Shown piece by piece: positions 8,900 to 16,176 of a stretch of 64,000 bases of DNA. How positions within the stretch are numbered: the first letter of the stretch is position 1; every line of letters starts with the position of its first letter. The notes beneath the pieces are model-generated. The model was not told the DNA's origin, made no database searches, and saw only the letters and a program-made list of their open reading frames with translations. A program made the position numbers and the translations under genes. This stretch comes from Actinomycetota bacterium (GTDB lineage: Bacteria > Actinomycetota > Acidimicrobiia > Acidimicrobiales > JAJPHD01): the NCBI GenBank assembly GCA_021325455.1, contig JAJPHD010000008.1, positions 78,493-142,492 on the forward strand, read 5' to 3'.

Positions 8900-10157
8900 G
8901 GCGCTCCTTTCGGAGGTCCTCCGCCACCTGGCGGATGACGGTCATGCCCCGGTGCACCTCGCCGAAGCTGGTGGAAAGGGGCGACGGCCCCAGGCGAACC
9001 CTCTCGGGGGCCCTGAGGTCGGCGACGACCCCGCGGGCCGCCATCCCCTGGACGATGAGGCCCGCCAAGGGGTGATGGAGGGTCACGTGGGAGCCTCGCC
9101 GGGCCGGGTCCCGGGGGGAGGCCAGGGAGAAGCCGAGAGGGCGGAGCCAGGCCTCGTACAGGCCTATGAGGTACTCCGTTAGTGCCACCCCCTTGGCCCG
9201 CAGGGCCTCGATGCCCGCCTCGGCCAGGAGCGCCACCCCTTCCTCCACGGCAGCCAGGAGGGGTACCGGTGGGGTGCCGGTCAGGAAGCGCTCGATGCCG
9301 GCCCGGGGCCGGTAGCGAGGGCCCATCTCGAACTGGTCCTCCTGGCCGAACCATCCCCAGATGGGCTGGCGCAGCTCGGCCTGGAGCTCGCGCCGCACGT
9401 AGAGGAAGGCGGGGGCTCCAGGCCCGCCGTCCACGTACTTGTAGGTGCACCCCACAGCCAGGTCCGCCCCCGCCGCCATGAGGTCGATGGGGACGGCCCC
9501 CACGGCGTGGCACAGGTCCCACAGCACCAGGGCGCCGGCCCGGTGGACCAGCTCGGTGACGGCAACCATGTCGGCCAAGGCGCCCGAGCGGTACGCCACG
9601 TGGGACAGGCTCACCAGGGCCACCGCCCCTGCCTCCAGGGCGGCGGCCAGGCGGTCCATGTCCAGGCCCTCGTCGGGGTCGGTGTGCAAGAGGCGCAGCT
9701 CCCGCCCCTCCCGCTCGGCTATCCCCTGCAGGACGTAGCGGTCCGTGGGGAAGTTGTCGTCGTCGGTGATGATGGCGCCCCCCTCGGGGCCGGCATCCAG
9801 GGCCGCCACCGCCAGCTTGTACAGGTTGACGGTGGTGCAGTCGGACAGGGCCACCTCCCCAGGCCGGGCCCCGAGGAGGTGCTCGGCCATGAGGTCGCCC
9901 ACCCGCTGGGGCAACCCGATCCACTGGTCCCAGGACCGAACCAGGCCCCGTCCCCACTCCTCGTCTATGACCTGGCCCAGGCGGGCCCGGGTGGCCAACG
10001 GGAGCCGGCCGAGGGAGTTCCCGTCCAGGTAGACGAGGTCAGGATCGGGGATGGCGAACCGGTCCCTCAGGTGGGCCAGGGGGTCCGCCTCGTCGAGGGA
10101 GGCTGCGTAGGCGGGGTCGGTGAGGTCAGCCGCCGTGGTTGCCGTCGTCTCGCTCAC
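8892..10157 (-). CDS. kynU: Kynureninase
   Basis: About 421 residues. This PLP enzyme cleaves kynurenine to anthranilate and alanine. Diagnostic segments are LVYLDGNSLGRLPLATRARL near the N-terminus, ALSDCTTVNLYKLAVAALDA (phosphate and cofactor site) and DLAVGCTYKYVDGGPGAPAF, which holds the Schiff-base lysine. GTG 10155-10157 is chosen because it gives the usual family length; upstream codons (GTG 10208 and beyond) would add a low-complexity Arg/Gly/Thr tail, and neither start has a strong Shine-Dalgarno. It is divergent from kynA and first in the operon that continues with the ligase, small protein and monooxygenase fusion. No formamidase gene is seen nearby. Confidence 0.93.
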   Translation of the reverse strand: MSETTATTAADLTDPAYAASLDEADPLAHLRDRFAIPDPDLVYLDGNSLGRLPLATRARLGQVIDEEWGRGLVRSWDQWIGLPQRVGDLMAEHLLGARPGEVALSDCTTVNLYKLAVAALDAGPEGGAIITDDDNFPTDRYVLQGIAEREGRELRLLHTDPDEGLDMDRLAAALEAGAVALVSLSHVAYRSGALADMVAVTELVHRAGALVLWDLCHAVGAVPIDLMAAGADLAVGCTYKYVDGGPGAPAFLYVRRELQAELRQPIWGWFGQEDQFEMGPRYRPRAGIERFLTGTPPVPLLAAVEEGVALLAEAGIEALRAKGVALTEYLIGLYEAWLRPLGFSLASPRDPARRGSHVTLHHPLAGLIVQGMAARGVVADLRAPERVRLGPSPLSTSFGEVHRGMTVIRQVAEDLRKERRG

Positions 10158-10211
10158 CTCTCGCGTGCCCGCCCGCTCTCCTGTCTCGCCTCTCGCCCTT
10201 GTCGGCACATG

Positions 10212-10234
10212 GTAGGACGCTGGTAGCGTCCTAC
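10212..10234. promoter_or_regulatory. Perfect inverted repeat between kynU and kynA, candidate operator
   Basis: Arms GTAGGACGC (10212-10220) and GCGTCCTAC (10226-10234) are perfect reverse complements around a 5-base TGGTA spacer. It lies 54 bases upstream of the kynU start and 41 bases upstream of the kynA start, where one regulator could control both directions. No regulator gene for it is adjacent. Confidence 0.6.
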
Positions 10235-10275
10235 GAGTTACATCACCTGCGGACGACCTCGGGGCAGGGAGGCCC

Positions 10276-11064
10276 ATGACCGGCCGCTCCTTCGGCGAGG
10301 AGGGGGGGCGGCTCTCCTACGGCAGCTACCTCAGGCTGAGCCAGCTCCTCGACCAGCAGAGGCTCCTCTCCGACCCGCCCGCCCACGACGAGCTGCTGTT
10401 CATCACCGTCCACCAGGTCTACGAGCTGTGGTTCCAGCTCCTCCTGTTCGAGCTGGAGACGGTGCGGGACCTGCTCCGGGAGGGTGCCGACCTGTGGACC
10501 CCCCGACGCCTGCTCGACCGTTGCGCGGTGATCGAGCGGATGCTCGTCGCCCAGGTCGACGTGATCGAGACCATGACCCCCCAGGACTTCCTGGAGTTCC
10601 GCTCCCTCCTGGCCCCGGGGAGCGGGTTCCAGTCCGTCCAGTTCCGGGAGCTGGAGTTCCTCTCGGGAGCCAAGGACCCCTCCTACCTCGAGCGCCTGCA
10701 CGATGCCAGGCCCGCCGAGCTGGCTCGGCTGCGCCGGCGGCTCTCCGAGCCCACCTTGTGGGATGCCTTCTTGGACGCCATGGCCGGCCAGGGGCTCCCG
10801 GTGGAGGACCCCGAGGAGCGGATGGCCTCCCTGCAGGAGGTGGCCACCAACCGGGAGCGCCACCGGGCTCTCTGGGACGTGGCCGAGGGCCTCGTGACCC
10901 ACGACGAGCTTTCCGCCGCCTGGCGCAGCCGGCACGTTGCCATGGTGGAGCGCCAGATCGGCACCAAGTCGGGGACCGGCGGCTCGACCGGCGCCCCGTA
11001 CCTCCGCAGCCGGCTGCACTTCCACTACTACCCCGAGCTCTGGGACCTGCGCAGCCGGCTCTAG
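10276..11064 (+). CDS. kynA: Tryptophan 2,3-dioxygenase
   Basis: A 262-residue heme dioxygenase that opens the indole ring of L-tryptophan to N-formylkynurenine. The family signature is clear: SYGSYLRLSQLLDQQRLLSD, then HDELLFITVHQVYELWFQ with the heme/substrate histidine, and near the C-terminus GTGGSTGAPYLRSRL. The length equals that of bacterial TDOs. ATG 10276 follows a good Shine-Dalgarno (CAGGGAGG). It is divergent from kynU and its catabolic operon. A small stem (CACCG-ATG-CGGTG, 11067-11079) just after its stop may separate it from the convergent DtxR gene. Confidence 0.96.
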   Translation: MTGRSFGEEGGRLSYGSYLRLSQLLDQQRLLSDPPAHDELLFITVHQVYELWFQLLLFELETVRDLLREGADLWTPRRLLDRCAVIERMLVAQVDVIETMTPQDFLEFRSLLAPGSGFQSVQFRELEFLSGAKDPSYLERLHDARPAELARLRRRLSEPTLWDAFLDAMAGQGLPVEDPEERMASLQEVATNRERHRALWDVAEGLVTHDELSAAWRSRHVAMVERQIGTKSGTGGSTGAPYLRSRLHFHYYPELWDLRSRL

Positions 11065-11089
11065 CCCACCGATGCGGTGAGCCCTCTCC

Positions 11090-11812
11090 TCAGGCGGCAG
11101 GGCGGCGGGACCCCGATCCCGTCACCCACACCGCCGAGGCCACCCGGCTCCTCACCCGGGCCCGGTGACCCCTCACCTCGAGCACCATGGTCCCCTCGTC
11201 GTCCACCGAGACCACGGTTATGGGGGTGGTGGGGACGAGGCGGGCCCGGTAGGCTTCGTCCAGGACGTCGTGGGCGTCGTGCTCGGCCAGCTCGCTGATG
11301 CGGACCACTTCGGCCCGCTCGCCCGCCCCCAGGTCCACCAGGCGCCGGGCACAGCGGGCGGAGGAGGGGACCGGCTCCCCCGGGATGGGGTTGCCATGGG
11401 GGCAGCACGACGGCCTGCCGATGGTCTGGTGCATGCGGTCGAGGACGCGCTCCGACACGACCGGGGCCAGGCGCTGGGCCTCCTCGTCGGCCGCCACCCA
11501 GTCCAGGCCCAGTGACATGACGGCCCAGGCCTCGATGATGCGGTGGCGGCGCACCACCCGGGCGGCCATGTCCTGGCCTTCGGAGGTGAGCTGGAGAAGG
11601 CGGCCCGGCCCGGCCTGGAGGAGGCCCTCGTCGATGAGGCGGCCCACGGCCTCGGTCACCGAAGGCGCTGATATCCCCAGCCACTGGGCCAGGCGCGCCC
11701 GGCGGATGGGCAGGCCCTCGCCCGCCAGGTAGTAGGCCGCCTCCAGGTACCGGAGGGTGGCGGCAGACACCTCCTCGCGTTCGGGCTGGGCCATACGGCT
11801 CACCGGGGACAT
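11090..11812 (-). CDS. DtxR/MntR family metal-dependent regulator
   Basis: About 240 residues. An N-terminal winged helix (LAQWLGISAPSVTEAVGRLIDEG) is followed by the dimerisation and metal-binding domain with VVRRHRIIEAWAVMSLGL and the metal-loop signature SCCPHGNPIPGEP. A C-terminal SH3-like (FeoA-type) domain completes the architecture of IdeR/MntR proteins, which use Fe2+ or Mn2+ as co-repressor. ATG 11812 (MSPVSR) or ATG 11794 (MAQPER) could be the start; neither has a strong Shine-Dalgarno. It is the last gene on the strand of the LLM-SDR-RidA-kinase operon, 32 bases past the kinase stop, and convergent with kynA. Confidence 0.88.
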   Translation of the reverse strand: MSPVSRMAQPEREEVSAATLRYLEAAYYLAGEGLPIRRARLAQWLGISAPSVTEAVGRLIDEGLLQAGPGRLLQLTSEGQDMAARVVRRHRIIEAWAVMSLGLDWVAADEEAQRLAPVVSERVLDRMHQTIGRPSCCPHGNPIPGEPVPSSARCARRLVDLGAGERAEVVRISELAEHDAHDVLDEAYRARLVPTTPITVVSVDDEGTMVLEVRGHRARVRSRVASAVWVTGSGSRRPAA

Positions 11813-11844
11813 ACTGTCACGGCCGGGCACCGGTCCCCTTTCGG

Positions 11845-12723
11845 CTAAGCAGGCACCAGGACCCGGAGGGCGCCCGGGCGCGACCGGTACCGCAAGGGGG
11901 GATGGAGCTCCACCACCTCGCCGTCCAGGGTGACCTCGGTGCCGGGTTCCAGCCCCACCTCCACCGCCTCCACCAGCTTCTCCTCCACCACCCCCGAGCG
12001 CCCCATCCTCCCCGAGGTCAGGGCGGCGATCAGCCGGAGCCTGGACAGGCGGTGCTCCGCCCGCACCACCCTCAGGTCCAGGACCCCCCGGTCCAGGTGA
12101 GCCCGGCGGGCCAGGGCCACCGGGCGGGCGCCGTAGTGGTTGTTGCCCACGAACACCATCCAGGCCCACACCTCCCTTCCACCCAGCACGACGGGCACGG
12201 AGTCGGTGGCCACCAGCTCCTCCACGCTCGCCAGCATCACGGCCAGGCCCTTGGGCAGGCCCCGGTGGCGCCACCCCTCCCTCTTGGCAATCAGCTGGGC
12301 ATATATGCCGACGCTGGAGTTGTTCACGAAGCACCTACCGTTCACCTCGCCCAGGTCGACCTCCCTCACGTGACCGGCAGCCAGGGCCCGGGCCGAGGCG
12401 CCGAGGTCGGTGAGGCCCAGGTCCCGGGCGAAGTGGTTGGTGGCCCCCGCCGGCACGACCAGCAACGGGACCGGTGACCCAGCCAGTGCCTCGGCCACCG
12501 TCCTGATGCTGGCGTCCCCGCCGGCCATCCCCACGAAGGCGGCCCCCTCCGAAACCGCCGCCCGGGCCCGCTCGGCCACCTCCTCGGGCGGGCACACCGC
12601 CAGATCTGCCCCGGGCAGGAGGCGGCGCAGCTCGCCGGGGACGTCGTGGTGCCTTCCCAGGTGGGCGGCACCGGGGTCGACCAGGACCGGTCCGGATGGG
12701 GGCCCGCCCCCGGGCCCGCTCAC
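11845..12723 (-). CDS. Diacylglycerol/lipid kinase (DAGK catalytic domain)
   Basis: A 292-residue protein of the YegS/DgkB superfamily. VGMAGGDASIRTVAEAL corresponds to the nucleotide-binding GGDG-type motif, though the usual third Gly is replaced by Ala-Ser. VVPAGATNHFARDLGL matches the conserved GTxNxFAR motif, and the C-terminal TLDGEVVELHPPL matches the conserved DGE strand. The GTG start at 12723 overlaps the RidA stop as GTGA. The family phosphorylates diacylglycerol or related lipids; in mycobacteria such kinases feed phosphatidylinositol mannoside synthesis, but the substrate here is not known. Confidence 0.8.
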   Translation of the reverse strand: MSGPGGGPPSGPVLVDPGAAHLGRHHDVPGELRRLLPGADLAVCPPEEVAERARAAVSEGAAFVGMAGGDASIRTVAEALAGSPVPLLVVPAGATNHFARDLGLTDLGASARALAAGHVREVDLGEVNGRCFVNNSSVGIYAQLIAKREGWRHRGLPKGLAVMLASVEELVATDSVPVVLGGREVWAWMVFVGNNHYGARPVALARRAHLDRGVLDLRVVRAEHRLSRLRLIAALTSGRMGRSGVVEEKLVEAVEVGLEPGTEVTLDGEVVELHPPLRYRSRPGALRVLVPA

Positions 12724-13124
12724 CTCTCGGCCACCACCGCCACCCCCATCAGCTCGACCAGGGCAGCGGGGTCGAACAGGCCATTCACCTCGATGAGGGC
12801 CATGGCCGGATAGTGCCTCTGGAAGTGCCTGCGCCACACCTCGCCCAGCTCCCTCAGGCAGGTCCGGTAGGCCCCGGCGTCGGTCACGAACACCTGCAGC
12901 GACACGAGGTCCGACGGGGTCCCGCCGGCGGCCTCCAGGGCGGCGAGGAGGTTGGCAGCGGCCCGGTCGAACTGCTCGACCAGGGTGGCTCCCACGATCT
13001 CGCCCTCAGGACCCTGAGCAGTCTGGCCCCCCAGGTAGACGGTGGCCCCCGGCCCCGCCACCACGGCGTGGGCATAGCCCACGGGCCGGGGGAGCCGGGG
13101 GCTGGTGACGATGCGGGAGGTCAA
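12720..13124 (-). CDS. RidA family protein
   Basis: A 134-residue RidA/YjgF/YER057c-type protein. Landmarks are the N-terminal SHAVVAGPGATVYLGGQTAQ-like region, VEQFDRAAANLLAALEAAGG in the middle and the C-terminal MALIEVNGLFDPAALVELMG. RidA deaminates reactive enamine/imine intermediates. The usual catalytic Arg of the true RidA subgroup is not evident: the expected C-terminal xRxx(V/A) position reads ALIEV, so this may be one of the other subgroups. The TTG start at 13124 overlaps the SDR stop as TTGA, which argues for translational coupling despite the rare start codon. Confidence 0.8.
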   Translation of the reverse strand: MTSRIVTSPRLPRPVGYAHAVVAGPGATVYLGGQTAQGPEGEIVGATLVEQFDRAAANLLAALEAAGGTPSDLVSLQVFVTDAGAYRTCLRELGEVWRRHFQRHYPAMALIEVNGLFDPAALVELMGVAVVAER

Positions 13125-13867
13125 GCCTGCACCCCTCCCCCGTCGAGCACCACGGCCTGGCCGTTCACGGCCCCCGCCTCGTCGGACGCCAGGTAGGCCA
13201 CGGCCGCCGCCACCTCCTCCGGGTCGAGCAGACGGCCGAGGGGCGAGAGGGAGGCCAGGGCGGCCCTGGCCTCCTCCTCGCTCCTCCCCGTGCGGGACAC
13301 GATGCGGGCCACGGAACGCTCCGTCATGGGGGTGTCCACGAAGGCCGGGCACACGGCGTTGGCCGTCACCCCGGTCCCCGCCACCTCCGCGGCGACGGCC
13401 CTCATGAGCCCCACGGCGGCATGCTTGGAGGCGGTGTAGGCCGTCGTGTAGCGGGACCCGGCCCGCCCCGCCGTGGAGGCCACCGTGACCACCCTCCCCC
13501 ACCCCCGCTCCAGCATGCCCGGGACCACGGCCCGGGTGCACAGGAAGGGGCCCGTGGCGTTAACGGCCAGGTGCTCCTCCCAGCTCTCCACCGAGGTGGC
13601 CGCCAGGGGGGCGCTGTCGGAGACCCCGGCCGCATTGACGAGCACATCCACCCGCGCCAGGGACGAGAAGGTGGCGGCCACCGAACCTGGGCTGGACACG
13701 TCGCAGGCTCCCACCTCCACTCCTCCCACCTCGGCGACCAGCTCCTCCAGGGCTCCCAGGTCCCGCCCCAGGGCCAGCACCTGGTCACCAAGGGAGGCCA
13801 AGCGCCGCACCACCGCCCGCCCGATGCCGCCCGCCCCGCCCGTCACGACCACCCGCCGGCCGGTCAC
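13121..13867 (-). CDS. SDR family NAD(P)-dependent oxidoreductase
   Basis: A 248-residue classical short-chain dehydrogenase. The cofactor loop VVVTGGAGGIGRAVV is at the N-terminus, the NAAG-type strand is VDVLVNAAGVSDS, the catalytic Ser is in VVTVASTAGRAGS, and Tyr/Lys lie in YTASKHAAVGLMRAVAAE. The C-terminal segment AVNGQAVVLDGGGVQA is typical of FabG-like members. The substrate is unknown. GTG 13867 overlaps the stop of the LLM oxidoreductase as GTGA, so it is translated as part of the same operon. Confidence 0.92.
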   Translation of the reverse strand: MTGRRVVVTGGAGGIGRAVVRRLASLGDQVLALGRDLGALEELVAEVGGVEVGACDVSSPGSVAATFSSLARVDVLVNAAGVSDSAPLAATSVESWEEHLAVNATGPFLCTRAVVPGMLERGWGRVVTVASTAGRAGSRYTTAYTASKHAAVGLMRAVAAEVAGTGVTANAVCPAFVDTPMTERSVARIVSRTGRSEEEARAALASLSPLGRLLDPEEVAAAVAYLASDEAGAVNGQAVVLDGGGVQA

Positions 13868-14802
13868 GACAGCGCCCCCATTACCTCCTCGGAGAAGAGG
13901 CGCATCTGGGCGAGGCGCTCGGGGTAGCGGCCCACCAGGAACTGGACGGCGACGTGTCCCACCCCTACCTCGGCAAAGCGCCCCAGGGCCGCCACCACCT
14001 GCTCCGGCGTGCCCCGGACCCGGTCGGCCTCCTCCTCGACGGGCTGGTCGGTCACCTCCACGGGCAAGCAGCAGTTGAGCCGGACCTGGGCCGGGTCCCG
14101 CCCCGCCTCTTCGGCATGCCGGCGCACGTTGGCGAAGCGGTCCCGTAGCTCGGAGGGGGTGATGCGGGCGAAGTACGGGAACCAGGCGTCGCCATAGCGG
14201 CCCGCCCGCCGCTGGGCCGCTTTGCCCTCGCCTCCACACCACACCGGCACCGGCCGGGCGGGGTCGAATCCCTTCGGGTAGAAGGCGATGTCCTCATAGG
14301 AATAGCGCCGGCCCCGGAAGGTGCAGTGGTCCTCGGTGAACAGGTTGCGCAGCACCTCCAGCTGCTCGTCGCCCACCTGGCCCCTCTCCTTGTACAGCTC
14401 GCCCCGGCCCAGCGCCTCGAACTCCTCGGCCATCCAGCCCACTCCGACGCCCAGGACCAGGCGGCCCCGGGAAAGCCAGTCGATGGTGCTGGCCACCTTG
14501 GCCCAGTGGAGGGGGTCCCGGTAGCCCATGACCAGGACGCTCACACCCAGGCGGACCCGCTCGGTGCAGCCGGCCAGGAAAGCCAGGGCCGTCATGGACT
14601 CGAGGAACGGCTTGTCGGGCGGGACGATGAACCGACCCGTCCAGCTGTAGGCATAGGGGGTCTCGATCTCCCAGGGGACCACTATGCGGTCGGCGGCCCA
14701 CACGGTGGAGAACCCCAGCTCCTCGGCCTCCCGGGCCGCCCCCATGAGCCCCTCCCGGGCGCAGGCCCGCCCCGACACAGGGAGGAAAACTCCGAAGTCC
14801 AT
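13864..14802 (-). CDS. LLM class (probably F420-dependent) oxidoreductase
   Basis: A 312-residue luciferase-like TIM barrel. MDFGVFLPVSGRACAREGLM opens strand one; GFSTVWAADRIVVPWEIETP and RVRLGVSVLVMGYRDPLHWA match the family blocks, and SRGRLVLGVGVGWMAEEFEA is the strong LLM signature near residue 115. In actinobacteria such proteins usually use coenzyme F420 rather than FMN, but no F420-specific residue can be proven from sequence alone. It heads the five-gene leftward run to DtxR. A 117-bp gap separates its start from the divergent oxidase gene. Confidence 0.9.
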   Translation of the reverse strand: MDFGVFLPVSGRACAREGLMGAAREAEELGFSTVWAADRIVVPWEIETPYAYSWTGRFIVPPDKPFLESMTALAFLAGCTERVRLGVSVLVMGYRDPLHWAKVASTIDWLSRGRLVLGVGVGWMAEEFEALGRGELYKERGQVGDEQLEVLRNLFTEDHCTFRGRRYSYEDIAFYPKGFDPARPVPVWCGGEGKAAQRRAGRYGDAWFPYFARITPSELRDRFANVRRHAEEAGRDPAQVRLNCCLPVEVTDQPVEEEADRVRGTPEQVVAALGRFAEVGVGHVAVQFLVGRYPERLAQMRLFSEEVMGALS

Positions 14803-14919
14803 GGCGCAGCAGTCTCAGCCCTGCCCGTTCCGGCGTCAAGACGCCTCCCTCTCCCGCTCCCGCCTCCCTCCTCCTCCGCCGCTCCCAGCACCCTCCTCCT
14901 CTCCCGTAGGGTGGCGGGC

Positions 14920-16083
14920 ATGGGTGCGGGAGGTCAGTGGGTGGAGCGACCGGTGTGGGCCGACCTGGCCGAGCCCTTGGGCCCACTCCCTGCCCTGGAG
15001 GGGCACCACGAGGCCGAGGCCTGCGTGGTGGGGCTGGGGGGGACGGGCCTTGCGGCCCTGGGCGCCCTGGTGCAGCGGGGCCTCCGGGCCGTGGGACTGG
15101 ACTCGACCGTGGTGGCCGGCGGCGCTGCCGGGCGCAACGGCGGCTTCCTGCTGGCCGGAGCGGCCGATCCCTACCACCGGGTGGTGGCCACCCTGGGCAG
15201 GCCGCGGGCCGCAGCCATCTACCGGGCCACCCTGGACGGCCTCCTGGGCATGGCCGCCGAGACGCCCGAGTCGGTGGCCCTCACGGGGAGCCTCCGGGTG
15301 GCCCGGTCAGAGGAGGAGGCCCTCGACTGCCAGCTCCAGCGGGAGGCCATGGAGGCCGACGGCCTCCCGGTGGAGCCCTACGACGGGCCGGAGGGAACGG
15401 GCCTGCTGTTCCCTGCCGACGGGCGCTTCCAGCCCGTGGCCCGGTGCCGCGAGCTGGCCCGCCGCCTGCTGGCGGCCGGCGCCTCCTTGCACGAGCACAG
15501 CCCGGTGGTGGCCGTCGAGGGGGGGCGGGTGGCCACGACCCGGGGCTCGGTGACCTGCCGTTGGGTGCTGCTCGCCACCGACGGGGGCCTGCCCCGCCTG
15601 GTCCCGGCCGCCACCGGGGCGGGTGGGGTGCGCAGCGTCAGGTTGCAGATGCTGGCCACCGCCCCCGCCGCCGACCGGGGCTGGCTCCGGCCCGTCTACG
15701 CCCGCTGGGGCCTGGACTACTGGCAGCAGCTCCCCGACGGGCGGGTGGTGCTGGGGGGCGGCCGGGACAGGGCCGGGGAGGAGGAGTACACCGAGCAGCA
15801 GAGGACGACGGCCACCGTGCAGGGGCACCTCGACCGGCTTCTCCGGGAGGAGCTCGGCGTGGAGGCCCCCGTCACCCACCGCTGGTCGGGGATCGTGTCC
15901 TACTCGGACAGCGGCCTGCCCCTACTGGGCCGGGTCGGCCCGGGCGTGTGGGCGGCCGGCGCCTACAACGGCACCGGGAACGTCATCGGTACCCTGTGCG
16001 GCAGGGCCCTGGTCGAGCTGGCCCTGGACGGACGCTCCGAGGTGGCCGAGGTCCTGGCGGGGCCGGTCCCGGCAGGGCGCTAG
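14920..16083 (+). CDS. FAD-dependent amino acid/amine oxidoreductase (DAO fold)
   Basis: A 387-residue protein of the D-amino-acid-oxidase fold. The FAD-binding region EACVVGLGGTGLAALGALVQ is followed by GGAAGRNGGFLLAGAADPYH, the GRNGG motif typical of gamma-glutamylputrescine oxidase (PuuB)-like enzymes. The C-terminal RWSGIVSYSDSGLPLLGRVG and AYNGTGNVIGTLCGRAL complete the flavin site. The likely reaction is oxidation of an amino or imino group with H2O2 formation; the substrate is unknown. ATG 14920 is chosen because the FAD motif falls about 35 residues inside; the open frame extends further upstream without homology. Confidence 0.85.
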   Translation: MGAGGQWVERPVWADLAEPLGPLPALEGHHEAEACVVGLGGTGLAALGALVQRGLRAVGLDSTVVAGGAAGRNGGFLLAGAADPYHRVVATLGRPRAAAIYRATLDGLLGMAAETPESVALTGSLRVARSEEEALDCQLQREAMEADGLPVEPYDGPEGTGLLFPADGRFQPVARCRELARRLLAAGASLHEHSPVVAVEGGRVATTRGSVTCRWVLLATDGGLPRLVPAATGAGGVRSVRLQMLATAPAADRGWLRPVYARWGLDYWQQLPDGRVVLGGGRDRAGEEEYTEQQRTTATVQGHLDRLLREELGVEAPVTHRWSGIVSYSDSGLPLLGRVGPGVWAAGAYNGTGNVIGTLCGRALVELALDGRSEVAEVLAGPVPAGR

Positions 16084-16131
16084 AGGCGCCGACAGGGACG
16101 GCCGGGGCAGCCCCGTCCCGGACAGGCGCCT
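16084..16131. terminator. Long bidirectional stem-loop between convergent genes
   Basis: Outer arms AGGCGCC (16084-16090) and GGCGCCT (16125-16131) enclose a second paired block GGGAC/GTCCC and an inner GGGGC-A-GCCCC. The structure begins directly after the TAG of the oxidase gene and lies 45 bases past the nrdJ stop. It has no T-tract, but its size and position between convergent stops make it the best terminator candidate in the window. Confidence 0.65.
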
Positions 16132-16176
16132 ACCCTGCCTGCTTCCGTCGAGGTCGTCAGCGGGGACGCTGCGTCG

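Noticed and set aside
2596..9957. Very long open frames antisense to the P450, AI-2E, monooxygenase and ligase genes
   Set aside because: These are GC-rich shadow frames (Gly/Pro/Arg/His-rich, no domains). The opposite-strand genes have full family motifs.
5016..11064. Kynurenine formamidase (kynB) within the locus
   Set aside because: No cyclase-like or metal-dependent formamidase motif is found in any gene between 2434 and 14802; it must lie elsewhere.
14258..14285. tRNA-like GGGTCGAATCCC stretch
   Set aside because: It lies inside the coding sequence of the LLM oxidoreductase and no cloverleaf can be formed.
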